A stretch of 64,000 bases of DNA from Sandaracinaceae bacterium (lineage in GTDB: Bacteria > Myxococcota_A > Polyangia > Polyangiales > Sandaracinaceae). The stretch lies in assembly GCA_019637095.1 (NCBI GenBank), contig JAHBWG010000040.1, positions 21,605 through 85,604 of the forward strand, given 5' to 3'. Shown here in pieces: positions 15,901 through 26,200 of the stretch. Position numbers and translations under genes: made by a program. The notes below the pieces were generated by a model. The model was not told the origin of the DNA. It was given only the letters and a program-made list of their open reading frames with translations, and searched no databases. Position 1 is the stretch's first letter; each line of letters starts with the position of its first letter.

Positions 15901-17217
15901 TCACACGTCGGGCCACCACTGGGTCGGCAGGCCGCGGGTCTGCATCAGCGCGGCCATGTCCATGCTGATCGCGACCGAGACGTGGATCAGGAAGCCGCTC
16001 CAGATCGAGCGCGTGCGCATCGCGAGCGTCCCCAGGACGATCCCCGCGATGATCGCGGCGAGCGTCTCGAGGAACGGCTTGCCGAAGTGGATCATGCAGT
16101 AGGGGACGACCATCGCGTAGATCACGTGGCTCCCCATCGCGCGCTTGCCCGCCTTGAGCCAGAAGCCGCGGAAGAAGAACTCGAGGGAGAAGAACTGCGC
16201 CGCGTAGAGCGCCTCCCAGGCCCAGAAGTCGTACCAGGAGCGCGAGGCGTCGCGATAGAACGGGTAATACGTGCGGAACGAGTCCTCGTAGGACACGCCG
16301 TAGACGAGCGCGAGGACGAAGCCGAAGAAGAGGACGTAGATCCACACGTGATCGGCGAACCCGCGCGGACAGAGCCCGTGCTCGGCGATCGGGCGCCGCA
16401 GCACCAGCCGGATCACGAGCGCGGGCAGCACGAAGAACCCGAGCACGCGCCAGCCCGACCACCACACGAAGTCGATCAGCCGGCGGAACGGCGAGTCGCG
16501 CACGACCGCGAAGAAGGTCTCCGGCGGCGCGAGGCGGCCGGGCGGGTCGTAGTGGTCGACGATCTCGCGCAGCGTCGGCGCGTGGCCGAAGTACTCCATC
16601 AGCGCCAGGCAGACCGCGCCGGTCGAGAGCGCGACGATCGGGCCCCACGCGTAGCCCGCGCCGCCGTCTGCCTCGCGCGCGCGCGCGGCCTCGGCGTCGA
16701 GCTCGCGCCAGGTCGCGACGAAGAAGCGGCGGGGATCGAGGTCGCGGGCCTTCTCCCAGAAGGGCCCGTGGATCTCGAGCGCGAACGGCGGGTCCGCCGG
16801 CGCGGCGCGGTCGAGCCCGTCGATCAAGAACGCGATCCCGGCGAACCCGAGCGCGACCGCGACCAGCGGCCCGTACGGGTGCGCGGCGATGACCTCGCGG
16901 ATCTCCGGGCGCGTGAGGAACGCCGGGTAGAGCAGCCCGACCGCGCCCGCGCCGAGCAACAGCGCGCCGAGCGGAAAGGCCCACGGCGCCGGGCGCGCGG
17001 GCAGGCGCCGCGCGCGCGCGTCGCGATCGCGGTAGAAGCGGCCGCCTACTGCGCAGAGTGCGCCGCCGAGCACGCCGAGCGCGCCGTAGGCGCCGAGCTC
17101 CGCGCCGCGCTCGAGCCCGACGAGCGCGAGCCCGACCGCGAGCCCCGCCCAGCCCGCGCGCGCGATCCACTCGCCGCGGTGGTCCATCCGCGGGCTCGGC
17201 GCGCCGGCGGCGCCCAT
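15901..17217 (-). CDS. CPBP-family intramembrane metalloprotease, divergent motif
   Basis: 438 residues with about eight hydrophobic segments. The C-terminal half carries the ABI/CPBP (Rce1-like) motifs: SLEFFFRG where EExxxR is expected, MIHFGKP for FxxxH, and a final His in LIHVSVAISMD. The first Glu of the EExxxR pair is replaced by Leu, so activity is uncertain. Start ATG at 17217 is 5 bp after the gltX stop, so the two are cotranscribed; the longer frame to 17394 lies inside gltX and is rejected. The N-terminal half (1-250) has extra membrane helices and a soluble loop without recognised motifs. Confidence 0.82.
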   Translation of the reverse strand: MGAAGAPSPRMDHRGEWIARAGWAGLAVGLALVGLERGAELGAYGALGVLGGALCAVGGRFYRDRDARARRLPARPAPWAFPLGALLLGAGAVGLLYPAFLTRPEIREVIAAHPYGPLVAVALGFAGIAFLIDGLDRAAPADPPFALEIHGPFWEKARDLDPRRFFVATWRELDAEAARAREADGGAGYAWGPIVALSTGAVCLALMEYFGHAPTLREIVDHYDPPGRLAPPETFFAVVRDSPFRRLIDFVWWSGWRVLGFFVLPALVIRLVLRRPIAEHGLCPRGFADHVWIYVLFFGFVLALVYGVSYEDSFRTYYPFYRDASRSWYDFWAWEALYAAQFFSLEFFFRGFWLKAGKRAMGSHVIYAMVVPYCMIHFGKPFLETLAAIIAGIVLGTLAMRTRSIWSGFLIHVSVAISMDMAALMQTRGLPTQWWPDV

Positions 17218-17222
17218 CGCCG

Positions 17223-18671
17223 TCAGCCCTCGGCCTCGAGCTTCGCGATCGCCGCGTCGAGCCGCGCGAGGCAACGCGTCTTGCCCAGCACCTCCATGAC
17301 CTCGAACAGGCCCGGCGTCGCGGTGCGACCGCTGAGCGCGACGCGCACCGCCTGCGCGTAGTCCTTGAAGGTCAGGCCCTCGGCCTCCATCCACGCCTTG
17401 ACCGCGTCCTCGAGCGAGACGCGCTCGAACGGCTCGTGCCCCGCGGTGAGCGCGCGGAAGCTGCGCAGCGGCGCGAGCACCGACGGCGCGAGCTGCTTGG
17501 CCGCCTTCTCGTCGAGCTCGGGCGGCTCGCGGAAGTAGTAGTCGATCATGTTCGCGACGTCGGCGAGGGTGACCGCGCGCTGGCGCACCGTCTCGACGGC
17601 CGGCACGAGCCGCGGGTCGTCCGGCGCGATCGCGAGCCCGCGCGCCTCCGCGAAGGGCAGCGCCGCGGCCGCGATCACGTCGCCCGGCATGCGCCGCAGG
17701 TGGTGGGCCTGGACGTGCGCGAGCTTCTTCTCGTCGTAGCCCGCGCCCTCCTTGCCGACGCCGGACCAGTCGAACCTCTCGATCAGCTCCTCGCGCGTCA
17801 GGAGCTCGTCGTCCCCGTGGCTCCAGCCCAGGCGCGCCAGGTAGTTCAGCAGGCCGTCGGGCACGAAGCCGCGCTCGCGGTAGACCTCCACCGAGCCCGC
17901 GTCGTCGCGCTTGCTCATCTTCTTGCGGCGCTCGTCGAGGATCATCGGCAGGTGCGCGAACGCGGGCGCCTCGGCGCCGAGCGCGCGCCAGATCAAGATC
18001 TGCATCGGCGTGTTGATCACGTGGTCGTCGCCGCGCGCGACCAGCGTGATCCCCATCTCGAGGTCGTCGACGACGCAGCCGAAGTTGTAGAGCGGGATCC
18101 CGTCCGAGCGCATCAGGACCTCGTCCTGGAGCTCGCGGTGTCCGATCTCGATGGTGCCCTTCACCAGGTCGTCCCAGCCGGTCGCCCCCTCGTGCGGGAC
18201 CTTCAGGCGATAGACGAACGGGACGTCACCCGCCGGCCAGTCGCGCTCGGTCTTGTCCCGCCACCAGCCGGGGTACTTGAAGCCGCGCTTGCCGCCGTGC
18301 TCGCGCTCGTGCGCGCGGCGCGCCTCGTCGAGCTCCGCCTTGGTCGCGTAGCACCGGTAGGCGCGGCCCTCTTCGACGAGCCGGTCCGCGTGCGCGCGGT
18401 AGATCGGGAGCCGCTCGCGCTGGAAGTACGGCCCGTCCGCGCCGCCGACCCGCGGGCCCTCGTCCCAGTCGAGGCCGAGCCAGTCGAGCGCGTCGAAGAT
18501 CGCCTGCACGCTCGCCTCGGTCGATCGCGCGACGTCGGTGTCCTCGATCCGCAGGATGAAGGTCCCGCCCGTCTTCTTCGCCCAGAGCCAGTTGTAGAGC
18601 GCCGTCCGGGCGCCGCCGATGTGGAGGTAGCCGGTGGGCGAGGGCGCGAAGCGGACCCTGACGGACGACAT
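17223..18671 (-). CDS. gltX: Glutamyl-tRNA synthetase
   Basis: 482 residues from ATG at 18671 (MSSVRVRFAPSPTG), the normal GluRS N-terminus. It charges tRNA-Glu. The HIGH motif appears as HIGG at 17-20 after SPTGYL, and KMSKR is at 251-255. Other class Ic blocks are visible (RIEDTDVARS, GIPLYNFGCVVDD). It heads the minus-strand run gltX-CPBP-GT2-SMUG1. Divergent from the M16 peptidase operon, with only 23 bp between the starts, so the two promoters overlap. Confidence 0.96.
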   Translation of the reverse strand: MSSVRVRFAPSPTGYLHIGGARTALYNWLWAKKTGGTFILRIEDTDVARSTEASVQAIFDALDWLGLDWDEGPRVGGADGPYFQRERLPIYRAHADRLVEEGRAYRCYATKAELDEARRAHEREHGGKRGFKYPGWWRDKTERDWPAGDVPFVYRLKVPHEGATGWDDLVKGTIEIGHRELQDEVLMRSDGIPLYNFGCVVDDLEMGITLVARGDDHVINTPMQILIWRALGAEAPAFAHLPMILDERRKKMSKRDDAGSVEVYRERGFVPDGLLNYLARLGWSHGDDELLTREELIERFDWSGVGKEGAGYDEKKLAHVQAHHLRRMPGDVIAAAALPFAEARGLAIAPDDPRLVPAVETVRQRAVTLADVANMIDYYFREPPELDEKAAKQLAPSVLAPLRSFRALTAGHEPFERVSLEDAVKAWMEAEGLTFKDYAQAVRVALSGRTATPGLFEVMEVLGKTRCLARLDAAIAKLEAEG

Positions 18672-18694
18672 CGCGTGCGCCGATAGCACACTGT

Positions 18695-20008
18695 ATGCTC
18701 CCGTGCTTCCGGATGCGCCGCCCGAGCGAACGAGTTGGTGTGGTCCCGTTCGGCGCGGCCCTCGTGGTCGAGCGCTGGCGCCTTTCGAACGGCCTCACCG
18801 TCCTCTTACTCCCCGACCCGAGCGCCCCGCTCATCAGCTACCACACGTGGTTCCGGGTCGGCTCCCGCTACGAAGAGGAGGGCAAGACCGGCCTCGCCCA
18901 CTTCTTCGAGCACATGATGTTCAACGAGACCGAGCGGCTCGCCTGGGGCGAGTTCGACCGGCGGATCGAGGAGGCGGGCGGCGAGACGAACGCGGCGACC
19001 TGGATCGACTGGACCTACTACCACGAGTCGCTGCCGAAGGACGGGCTCGGGCTGGCGATCGAGCTCGAGGCCGAGCGGATGGGCCGCCTGGTCGTGCAGA
19101 AGGCGCAGGTCGAGTCCGAGCGCGAGGTCGTCGCCAACGAGCGGCGCATGGCCGTCGAGGACAGCGTCCGCGGCAAGGCGGACGAGCTGCTCGCCGAGCT
19201 CGCGTACGGGCGTCACCATCCGCACGGCTGGCCGACGATCGGCTGGATGGCGGACATCGAGGGCTACCGCGTCGCCGACTGCAAGGCGTTCTACCGGACG
19301 TGGTACGCGCCCAACAACGCCACCGTGGTCGTCGCCGGCGACTTCGACCCGGCGGACGCGCTGGCGCGGATCGAGGCGGCGTACGGCGCCTTGCGCCCGG
19401 TGAAGCTGCCCGCGCGCGCCGCGCCGCCGCCGAGCCGCCAGCGCGCCGAGCGCCGCGCGAAGCTCCCGTGGCCGACGCCGTCCGAGAAGCTCCTGATCGG
19501 GTGGCACGGGCCCGCGCAAGGCGAGCGCGACCACGCGGTCGCCGAGCTGATCCACGACCTCTGGATCGGCGGTCGGAGCGGGCGGCTCCGCAAGCGCCTC
19601 GTCGACGACCTCGAGATCGTCACCCGCATCCGCGGCCACGTCGGCGGGCTCGCGCACGCGGGCCTGTTCGATCTCTGGATCGAGCTGCGCGAGGGCGTCG
19701 AGGCCGCCCGCGCGCTCGCCGTCGTCGACGCGGAGGTCGCCCGCCTGGCCGGCGAGCTCGTGCCGGCGGACGAGCTCGACAAGGTCAAGGCCCGCACCGA
19801 GCTCTTCACCCTGGGGGCCGTCGAGACGATGAACGAGAAGGCGTATCAGGTGGGATTCGGGGAGACGGTGGTCGGAGACCCCGCCCACGTCTTCGCCCGC
19901 CTCGACGAGGCGCGCGAGGTGACGGCCGAGGACGTCCGCCGGGTATCGAGCTCGGTGCTGCGCACCGCGCGCCGATCGATCGTCCACGTGGTGCCGGAGG
20001 GCGCGTGA
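18695..20008 (+). CDS. M16 zinc peptidase, catalytic subunit
   Basis: 437 residues from ATG 18695; ATG 18713 is an alternative, and TATGCT at 18694-18699 may be a -10 element favouring it. The inverted zinc motif HFFEH is at 69-73 and the third ligand E149 lies in ANERR, with the standard spacing. LSNGLTVLLLPD starts the domain. No clear signal peptide is seen. Members cut short peptides and presequence-like substrates. The next gene starts in the GTGA overlap at its stop and encodes a non-catalytic homologue, so the product is probably a heterodimer like bacterial two-subunit M16B peptidases. Confidence 0.92.
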   Translation: MLPCFRMRRPSERVGVVPFGAALVVERWRLSNGLTVLLLPDPSAPLISYHTWFRVGSRYEEEGKTGLAHFFEHMMFNETERLAWGEFDRRIEEAGGETNAATWIDWTYYHESLPKDGLGLAIELEAERMGRLVVQKAQVESEREVVANERRMAVEDSVRGKADELLAELAYGRHHPHGWPTIGWMADIEGYRVADCKAFYRTWYAPNNATVVVAGDFDPADALARIEAAYGALRPVKLPARAAPPPSRQRAERRAKLPWPTPSEKLLIGWHGPAQGERDHAVAELIHDLWIGGRSGRLRKRLVDDLEIVTRIRGHVGGLAHAGLFDLWIELREGVEAARALAVVDAEVARLAGELVPADELDKVKARTELFTLGAVETMNEKAYQVGFGETVVGDPAHVFARLDEAREVTAEDVRRVSSSVLRTARRSIVHVVPEGA

Positions 20009-21315
20009 TCGCGCCCGCGTTCCGGCTGCCGGGCGGGGTCCCGGTGTTCCTGGAGGTATCGCACGCGCTCCCGATCGTGGACGTCGACGTGGTGATCACG
20101 CGCGGCTCCATCCTGGATCCAGTCGGCCGCGAGGGGCTGACCCGCCTGACGGCGCGGCTGATGCGGCGCGGGCCGGCGGGCGTGGACGCGGACGTGTTCG
20201 ACGAGCGGCTCGACCGGCTCGGCGCGACGCTCAGCCTCTCGGTCGGGCCCGAGTCGATGCGCGTCCAGGGCACGGTGATCCGCCGCAACCTGCCGGCGTT
20301 CCTCGACGAGCTCGCCGCGATCCTGCGGGCGCCGGCGCTGCGCGAGGACGACTTCGCGAAGGTCAAGCGCACCATCGAGTCGGAGCTGGTGCAGCTGCGC
20401 GACCACGACGCGAGCCTGGCGGCCCGCGCGCTCCGGCGCTTCCTCTTCGGGCGTCACGCGTACGGCAGACCGGCCGGCGGCACGCTGGCGTCGGTCGCCG
20501 CGATCACCCTCGACGACGTGCGGGCCTGCCACGCCGCGCGCTTCCGCGCGCCTCACGCGATCGTCGGCCTCGCCGGCGACGTGCGGCCGGAGGAGGCGGA
20601 GCGTCTCGTGCGCGATGCGCTCACCGAGCTCCCGCGCGGCGCCGCGCGCCGGCCGCCGGTGCGCGAGCCGCGGCAGCGCCCGGGCCGCCGCGTGTTCCTC
20701 GTCGACAAGCCCAAGCGCACGCAGTCGCAGATCTACGTCGGCACGCTCGGGATGAAGGTCGCCGAGCCCGACCACCACGCGATGATGGTGGCGAACACCG
20801 CGTTCGGCGGGACGTTCACCGCGCGCCTGATGAAGGCGGTGCGCAGCGATCGCGGCTGGAGCTACGGCGCCTACAGCAAGCTCGGCGCCGACCGGCAGCG
20901 CGAGGCGTGGTCCATGTGGACGCACCCAGGCGCCGAGCAGCTCGTCGATTGCCTCGCGCTCGAGCTGCAGCTCTACGAGCGCTGGATCGACCGCGGGCTG
21001 ACGCGCGAGGAGGTCCGCCGCGCGAAGCGCTACCTGGTGAAGGGGCACGCGTTCGACCTCGAGACGGCGAGCAAGCGGCTCGAGCCCAAGCTCCAGACCG
21101 CCGCGCTCGAGCTGCCGCCCGACTGGTTCGAGCGCTACCCCGAGCGCATCGGCGCGGTGACCCGCGACGAGGCGAACGCGGCCGTCCGGGCGCGCCTCTC
21201 GCGCGACGACCTCACCATCGCCGTGCTCGCGACGGCGACGCCGGAGCTCCGCCGTAAGCTCGCGGCGCTGCCCGGCGTGCGCGAGGTCCGCGTGATCTCG
21301 TACGCCGACGTGTGA
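20005..21315 (+). CDS. M16-family partner lacking the zinc site
   Basis: 436 residues from GTG at 20005, overlapping the previous stop as GTGA. The fold signature of M16 is clear, but where HxxEH should stand the protein reads LTRLTARLMRRG, so zinc ligands are absent. The C-terminal half has GGTFTARLMKAVRSDRGWSYG, whose Arg and Tyr match the R/Y pair that binds the substrate end in the non-catalytic half of M16 enzymes. It would close the chamber of the catalytic subunit. Loss of the motif is seen directly; the heterodimer is inferred from known two-gene M16B systems. Confidence 0.88.
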   Translation: MIAPAFRLPGGVPVFLEVSHALPIVDVDVVITRGSILDPVGREGLTRLTARLMRRGPAGVDADVFDERLDRLGATLSLSVGPESMRVQGTVIRRNLPAFLDELAAILRAPALREDDFAKVKRTIESELVQLRDHDASLAARALRRFLFGRHAYGRPAGGTLASVAAITLDDVRACHAARFRAPHAIVGLAGDVRPEEAERLVRDALTELPRGAARRPPVREPRQRPGRRVFLVDKPKRTQSQIYVGTLGMKVAEPDHHAMMVANTAFGGTFTARLMKAVRSDRGWSYGAYSKLGADRQREAWSMWTHPGAEQLVDCLALELQLYERWIDRGLTREEVRRAKRYLVKGHAFDLETASKRLEPKLQTAALELPPDWFERYPERIGAVTRDEANAAVRARLSRDDLTIAVLATATPELRRKLAALPGVREVRVISYADV

Positions 21316-21356
21316 GCTGTCGCACGAAGAAGTGCCCGGCCCCGTGCGTTCGGTGT

Positions 21357-21372
21357 CGTTCCCGAGGGAACG
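21357..21372. terminator. Short palindrome after the M16 pair
   Basis: CGTTCCC pairs with GGGAACG around GA, about 40 bp after the stop at 21315. It could help end M16 transcription, but the loop is very tight and no T tract follows. Confidence 0.3.
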
Positions 21373-21378
21373 CCGCGC

Positions 21379-21398
21379 TCCGTCAAGGTCCTGACGGA
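21379..21398. promoter_or_regulatory. Candidate enhancer-binding dyad (TCCGTCA-N6-TGACGGA)
   Basis: This perfect 7-bp inverted repeat with a 6-nt spacer starts 196 bp upstream of the sigma-54 promoter, a usual distance for an NtrC-type activator site. It could instead be a weak terminator of the M16 genes. Only the dyad is seen; its role is inferred. Confidence 0.4.
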
Positions 21399-21574
21399 AC
21401 GATCCCTGCGCAGTTACGCGATCCGCCCGGAACCATTCGCGAAAGCGTGCCGCGACTCGCGAGCGCTGGTCCTCCGTGCGCCATCCTGTCGCGATGGTAG
21501 ATCGATCGGCGCGGCAGGGACGCGATCCCGGATAACGCCGTAGTTACGAAGGTTTACGGGGAAATCGCGATCGG

Positions 21575-21590
21575 TGGCACGTCCGTTGCC
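21575..21590 (+). promoter_or_regulatory. Sigma-54 promoter (TGGCACG-N4-TTGCC)
   Basis: The -24 GG (21576-21577) and -12 GC (21588-21589) are separated by exactly 10 bp, and all but the last base match TGGCACG-N4-TTGCW. It lies about 207 bp before the GTG of the barrel gene at 21797, pointing towards it. An activator of the NtrC family is required; one is encoded at 51235-52650. Confidence 0.75.
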
Positions 21591-21796
21591 TAGGGCGGTG
21601 CTCGCGCGAGTGTCCTCGTCGCGCCCGCATGGCGGTCGCGAGCGGTTCGTCGTAAAGGGGCGAGCCGTTGACAGCTCGGTGACGTTGGGCTCTGCTCCGC
21701 GCCCTCCTCGCGAGGGGAGCGCGGCAGGACCCAGCGGCGGCCGGGCTCTCGGGTGGCTCGGGCGGTGGCTCGGGACGGAACAGGGAGAAACGTTCG

Positions 21797-23143
21797 GTGA
21801 AGAACGCGACGCTGTCGGCGCTGTTGCTTCTGCTGCTCGGGGTGACCTGGGCGGGGGTCGCGGCGGCACAGGCCGACGATGAGACGGACGGCGGTGACGC
21901 CTCCGAGCCCGGGGACGCCGAGGAACGCGCGGTCCCGCCCGATGCCGAGCCCGCCGAGGTCGAGCCTCCCGCGCAGGATCCGGCCGAGCAGGCCGAGCAG
22001 GGGACGACCGCGCTCGGCTCGCCGCAGCTCGCAGAGGGCGGTGACGACGAGGGGGAGCCGGAGGCCCCGGCCGCGGCGGAGGCCGCGCCGGCGCCCGCCG
22101 ACGAGCCCCTCCCGTGGCGGAATAGCTTCTTCAACTACACGAACCAGGTCAGCACGAACTCGTTCTGGCGGGGCTCCCAGCTCAGCTACAACCCGACGTG
22201 GGAGATGCTCTTCTCCGCCGTGCCGCGCTGGTATCCCGGCACGGGCGGCTTCCTGCGCGCCATCGTCGGCATGCGCCTCGAGGTCACCGACGACGACTCG
22301 AACGCGCTCAACCGCGAGCCGCTGCTGAACGACATCCTCATCGACTACGTGCACCCGTTCAGCCTCGGCGACGGCTACATCCTCATGCCTTCGCTCCGGG
22401 TGAGCATCCCGACCTCGCGGCTGAGCCTCGCCGCGCAGCGCTACCTCCAGCTCGGCGCGCAGCTCACGGCGATCAAGATCATCCCGGAGGCGGGCAACCT
22501 CACGCTCGCGCTCCTGGGCCGCTACGCGTACTGGTTCGCGGGCTCGAACGTCGTGCAGACCGACGACCCGCAGCCCGACCGCTGCCCTGCCGGCCCGCAG
22601 ATCGACACCGGCGCGGGCGCCGGCATCGCGGACCCGGGGCTCTTCACCTGCGGTCAGTTCGGGACCGGCTCGAGCTTCGCGCACACCTTGCTCGCCGGCC
22701 TCTCCGCGACGGCGACCCCGATCGGCGCGTTCTCGATCAACCTCTCGGCGTTCCTGTTCATCACGCACGGCTACGGCCTCGCGCCCGCGTACGTCGACGT
22801 CGCGACGAGCGAGGAGCCGCTGATGATCGCGGACGGCAGCCCGTCGCACTGGCAGAACTTCACCTTCATCTCCGTCTCGGTGGCGTACCAGTTCGAGCCG
22901 TGGCTCAACATGTCGCTGGGCATCCAGAACTCCGGCCTCGTCGCGCCGGTGTGGGACCCGAGCGGGAACCTCTACAACCCGCTGTTCACGCCGAACACGC
23001 AGGTGTGGCTCACGGCGACCTTCACCGTGGACGAGCTCTGGAAGGCGCTCTTCACCGGCGGTGAGGACGGCCTGACGCCCGAGGAGCGGCAGCGCCGCCA
23101 GCAGGGCCTCGCGAGCGGCCCGAGCCTCGGGGGGGCCTTCTGA
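21797..23143 (+). CDS. Outer-membrane beta-barrel protein with acidic linker
   Basis: 448 residues from GTG at 21797, with AGGGAGAA just upstream. A signal peptide (ending about AAAQA) is followed by about 75 residues rich in Glu, Ala, Pro and Asp, then a region of alternating aromatic strands (FFNYTNQVSTNSFWRG onwards) that looks like a transporter-type barrel; C-terminal strands FTFISVSVAYQF and VWLTATFTV fit this. Two Cys near 275-290 lie in one loop. It ends in a low-complexity tail without the usual terminal Phe strand. It heads the operon of two metzincin lipoproteins and may help their export or display (inference). Confidence 0.72.
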   Translation: MKNATLSALLLLLLGVTWAGVAAAQADDETDGGDASEPGDAEERAVPPDAEPAEVEPPAQDPAEQAEQGTTALGSPQLAEGGDDEGEPEAPAAAEAAPAPADEPLPWRNSFFNYTNQVSTNSFWRGSQLSYNPTWEMLFSAVPRWYPGTGGFLRAIVGMRLEVTDDDSNALNREPLLNDILIDYVHPFSLGDGYILMPSLRVSIPTSRLSLAAQRYLQLGAQLTAIKIIPEAGNLTLALLGRYAYWFAGSNVVQTDDPQPDRCPAGPQIDTGAGAGIADPGLFTCGQFGTGSSFAHTLLAGLSATATPIGAFSINLSAFLFITHGYGLAPAYVDVATSEEPLMIADGSPSHWQNFTFISVSVAYQFEPWLNMSLGIQNSGLVAPVWDPSGNLYNPLFTPNTQVWLTATFTVDELWKALFTGGEDGLTPEERQRRQQGLASGPSLGGAF

Positions 23144-23241
23144 TGACGCGCACGAACGACAGCATCGAAACCGTTTCCGCAGCCGGCCTTCGGCGGCTGC
23201 CCATCGTCTTGGGGAAGACTGGCTCGTTGGAGGCTCGGAAC

Positions 23242-26200
23242 ATGAGGCGACTTCTCAACACGCTCGCGGTGCTCGGAGCGTTCTCGATCTTCGTCGGGGG
23301 TTGCGGTGACCTCCAGCCCCCGGTCAACCGGGTCGGCGTGAACGTGATCGAGAAGAGCGCGCTCGAAGGCACCTGGTACATGCACCAGACCATCATCCAG
23401 ATGGCCTACGAGGGCGCGCCGATCGGGTTCGTCGGTGCGAACGCGGGTGACGCCACGGGTGGCTTCCTCGGGTTCTCGATCCCGCGCATCCGCTGGGTCA
23501 TCGACGAGAACTTCGTCTACGCCTACCGCGACTACGAGCTCATCGGCGATCCCGACGACCCCTTCCGCTACCGCGGGGACGAGGACGCGGACTACCTCGG
23601 CCAGCCGGTCGCGGCGTTCCGCATCCAGAGCCACTTCGACATCCGCCGCACCTACAACTCGGTGACGGGCGAAGAGCAGAACGTCGTGGTGGAGAACACC
23701 AACGACCGCCACTGGTACGAGCGCCAGTTCATGCGCGTCGACTGGTCGCAGAACCTCGTGTCGCCCTCGTTCCAGGCGGGCGGCGGTTGGGTTCGCGCCG
23801 AGTCGGCGTCGCTCTTCGTGCAGGACGAGAGCCGCTACCCCCGCGAGTACCGCCCGCAGTTCCACTTCATGGGCTGCAGCGGCCCGACGGACACGAACTG
23901 CGATCTCGACGACCGCGACTACGCGACCGACTACGACCAGGGCCAGCTCTACTCGATGAGCTTCGTCAACCAGATGATCCTGGCGCCGGCGCCCAACGAG
24001 TTCGGCTTCCTCTGCAACTGGGGTGGGCCGTCCGAGCCGATCCTCCAGCAGTTCGGCGCGCCCGAGTGCGCGAGCGTCGAGATCTTCACGCGCACGAGCT
24101 TCCTGCGCGTGAGCGACCGGCGCGAGTACGAGCCGGTCGGCTGGACGCACGACCGCTTCAACCGCGCCGGCTACTTCGCCCTCGATCGCCCGACGTACGA
24201 TCTCTCGCGCGACGGCGAGGACCGCAGCGACGGCTTCACCGACTTCACCAACCAGTCGGCGAACCGCCACAACATCTGGCAGAACTGGTGGCAGCGCGAC
24301 GCGAGCGGCGCCGTCGTCCGTGACGCCAGCGGCCAGCGCGTCCAGCTCCCGTACACCGAGCGGCGCGTGCGCCCGCTCCTCTGGTACACGAGCCGCGAGG
24401 TCCCCGCGCACCTGGTGCGGCCGAGCTACGAGCTCGTCGCGCAGTGGAACGAGACCTTCATGAGCACGGTGCGCCAGCTGCGCGGCCAGGAGCCGCCGCA
24501 GTACCAGCCGGTCTCCTGCCAGAGCGACGACCCGGGCGGCTACTGCTACTGCCAGCGCCACCCGGACACCGGCGAGGTGCTCAACCCGACCTGCCGCGGC
24601 ATGTACGACCCGTTCGAGTCGCCGGACGCTGCGCGCGGGCGCCTCTCCGGGGGTGAGCCGTACGACTGCTACGTCGCGCGCGTGGACGCGGCGGGCAACG
24701 TCGTCGGCAGCGCGTTCGACGCCGAGCCGGACTGGACCAACACCGGGCTCACGGACGCCGCGTTCAACGGCTGGTTCGAGACCGCGATGGTCGGCGCCGA
24801 GTGCGTCAACGTCCTTCGCATCAACACCTGCCACTTCGGCAACCGTGACGAGTGGGGCTCGCTCGACTGCCAGCAGCGCGGCGACATCCGCTTCAAGCTG
24901 CTCAGCTACGTCGACCAGCCCGGCACGCCCTTCCTCGGCGTCGCTCAGCTCCGCGGCGACCCGGTCACCGGCGAGATCATCACCGGCGACGCGAACATCG
25001 GCGGCCCGGCGATGGACACCCAGCGCACCCGCGCGATGGAGGCCTACGACCTCATCAACGGGAACCTCACCACGCAGGAGTACTACACGGGTGAGGACGT
25101 CCGGGCGTACCTGAACGCGCTCTCCCACGTGGAGCTGCCCGCCGCGCCCCGCATCGACTTCCGCACCGCGCTCCCGAGCGGCGGCATCGCGTCCGCGATG
25201 CACGGCGTGATGGGTCGCGCGCTCGATCGCGCGGAGCTGCTCCGGGGCGCCGAGGGTCGCGCGGCGATCTTCAGCGACCGCGGCCGCGAGCTCATCGGCA
25301 GCGACATCGAGCGCCGCCTCGTCTCCGGGCCCGACGCGCTCGCCATGGCCGGCCTCGACTTCGCGCCCAACGGCTCGTCGCTCGAGTCCTTCGGCAGCGA
25401 GATCATCGACCGCGTCTCGCCGTTCCGGGGCTCGCTCGAGGAGCAGTTCTACTCGATCACGGACCGTGAGCTGCGCTTCGCGCTCACGAACGTGCACATG
25501 CCGACGGCCTACACCGACAACTCGGTCCTTCACTTCGTGACCGAGCACTCGGGCTGGCCGCGGGTGCGCGTCGAGTTCGAGCTCAACCGCCGCCTCTACC
25601 GCGACACGCAGGTCCACGAGATGGGCCACTGCCTCGGCCTGCGCCACCACTTCGGCGGCACGGCGGACCCGGGCAACTACTTCGACGGCTACTACACCAT
25701 CAACCAGCGGTTCCCGCTGCCGGAGCCGAGCGACTTCAACCGCGACGGCGTGCCGGGCCTGAGCCCGAGCGAGCAGATCGCGTTCGAGGACGCCTACGAA
25801 GAGGCGCGCCGCCTGCGCGAGCTCGCCGGCATCGACCAGTGGGCGAACAGCTCGGTGATGGACTACACGCCGGAGTGGTACCAGCGCATCCAGGGCGCGG
25901 GCTACCACGACTTCATGGCGATCTCGTTCGGCTACGGCGACGTCGTGGACATCTACGACAACAGCCGCGCCGCCGACGGATCCTCGCGTCCGGCCCTGCC
26001 GATCGCGAACCTGAACCCGGTCAACACCCGTCGCGTCGGCGTCAAGTGGTACCACGGCGGCGAGACCTGCACGACCGACGCGGAGTGCCCGTTCTCGACG
26101 AGCGGCGCGCGCGCCGGCGAGCTGTTGCCGGCGAACCGGTCCGCGGGGATCACCCAGACCTGTCAGCCGAACCCGCGCACGTCCGGTCACCGGGTGTGCT

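Larger units (their letters stand above)
21316..21796. other. 481-bp non-coding control region
   Basis: No convincing gene lies here. From left to right it holds a palindrome CGTTCCC-GA-GGGAACG (21357-21372), a 7-bp dyad (21379-21398), a near-consensus sigma-54 promoter (21575-21590) and a TTGACA hexamer (21668-21673) without a matching -10. Base composition around 21500-21570 is locally AT-richer than the surrounding genes. It separates the M16 pair from the barrel-metzincin operon. Confidence 0.7.

Noticed and set aside
21668..21673. TTGACA as a second promoter of the barrel operon
   Set aside because: No TANNNT lies 16-18 bp downstream (the hexamer there is TCTGCT), so only the sigma-54 site is kept.
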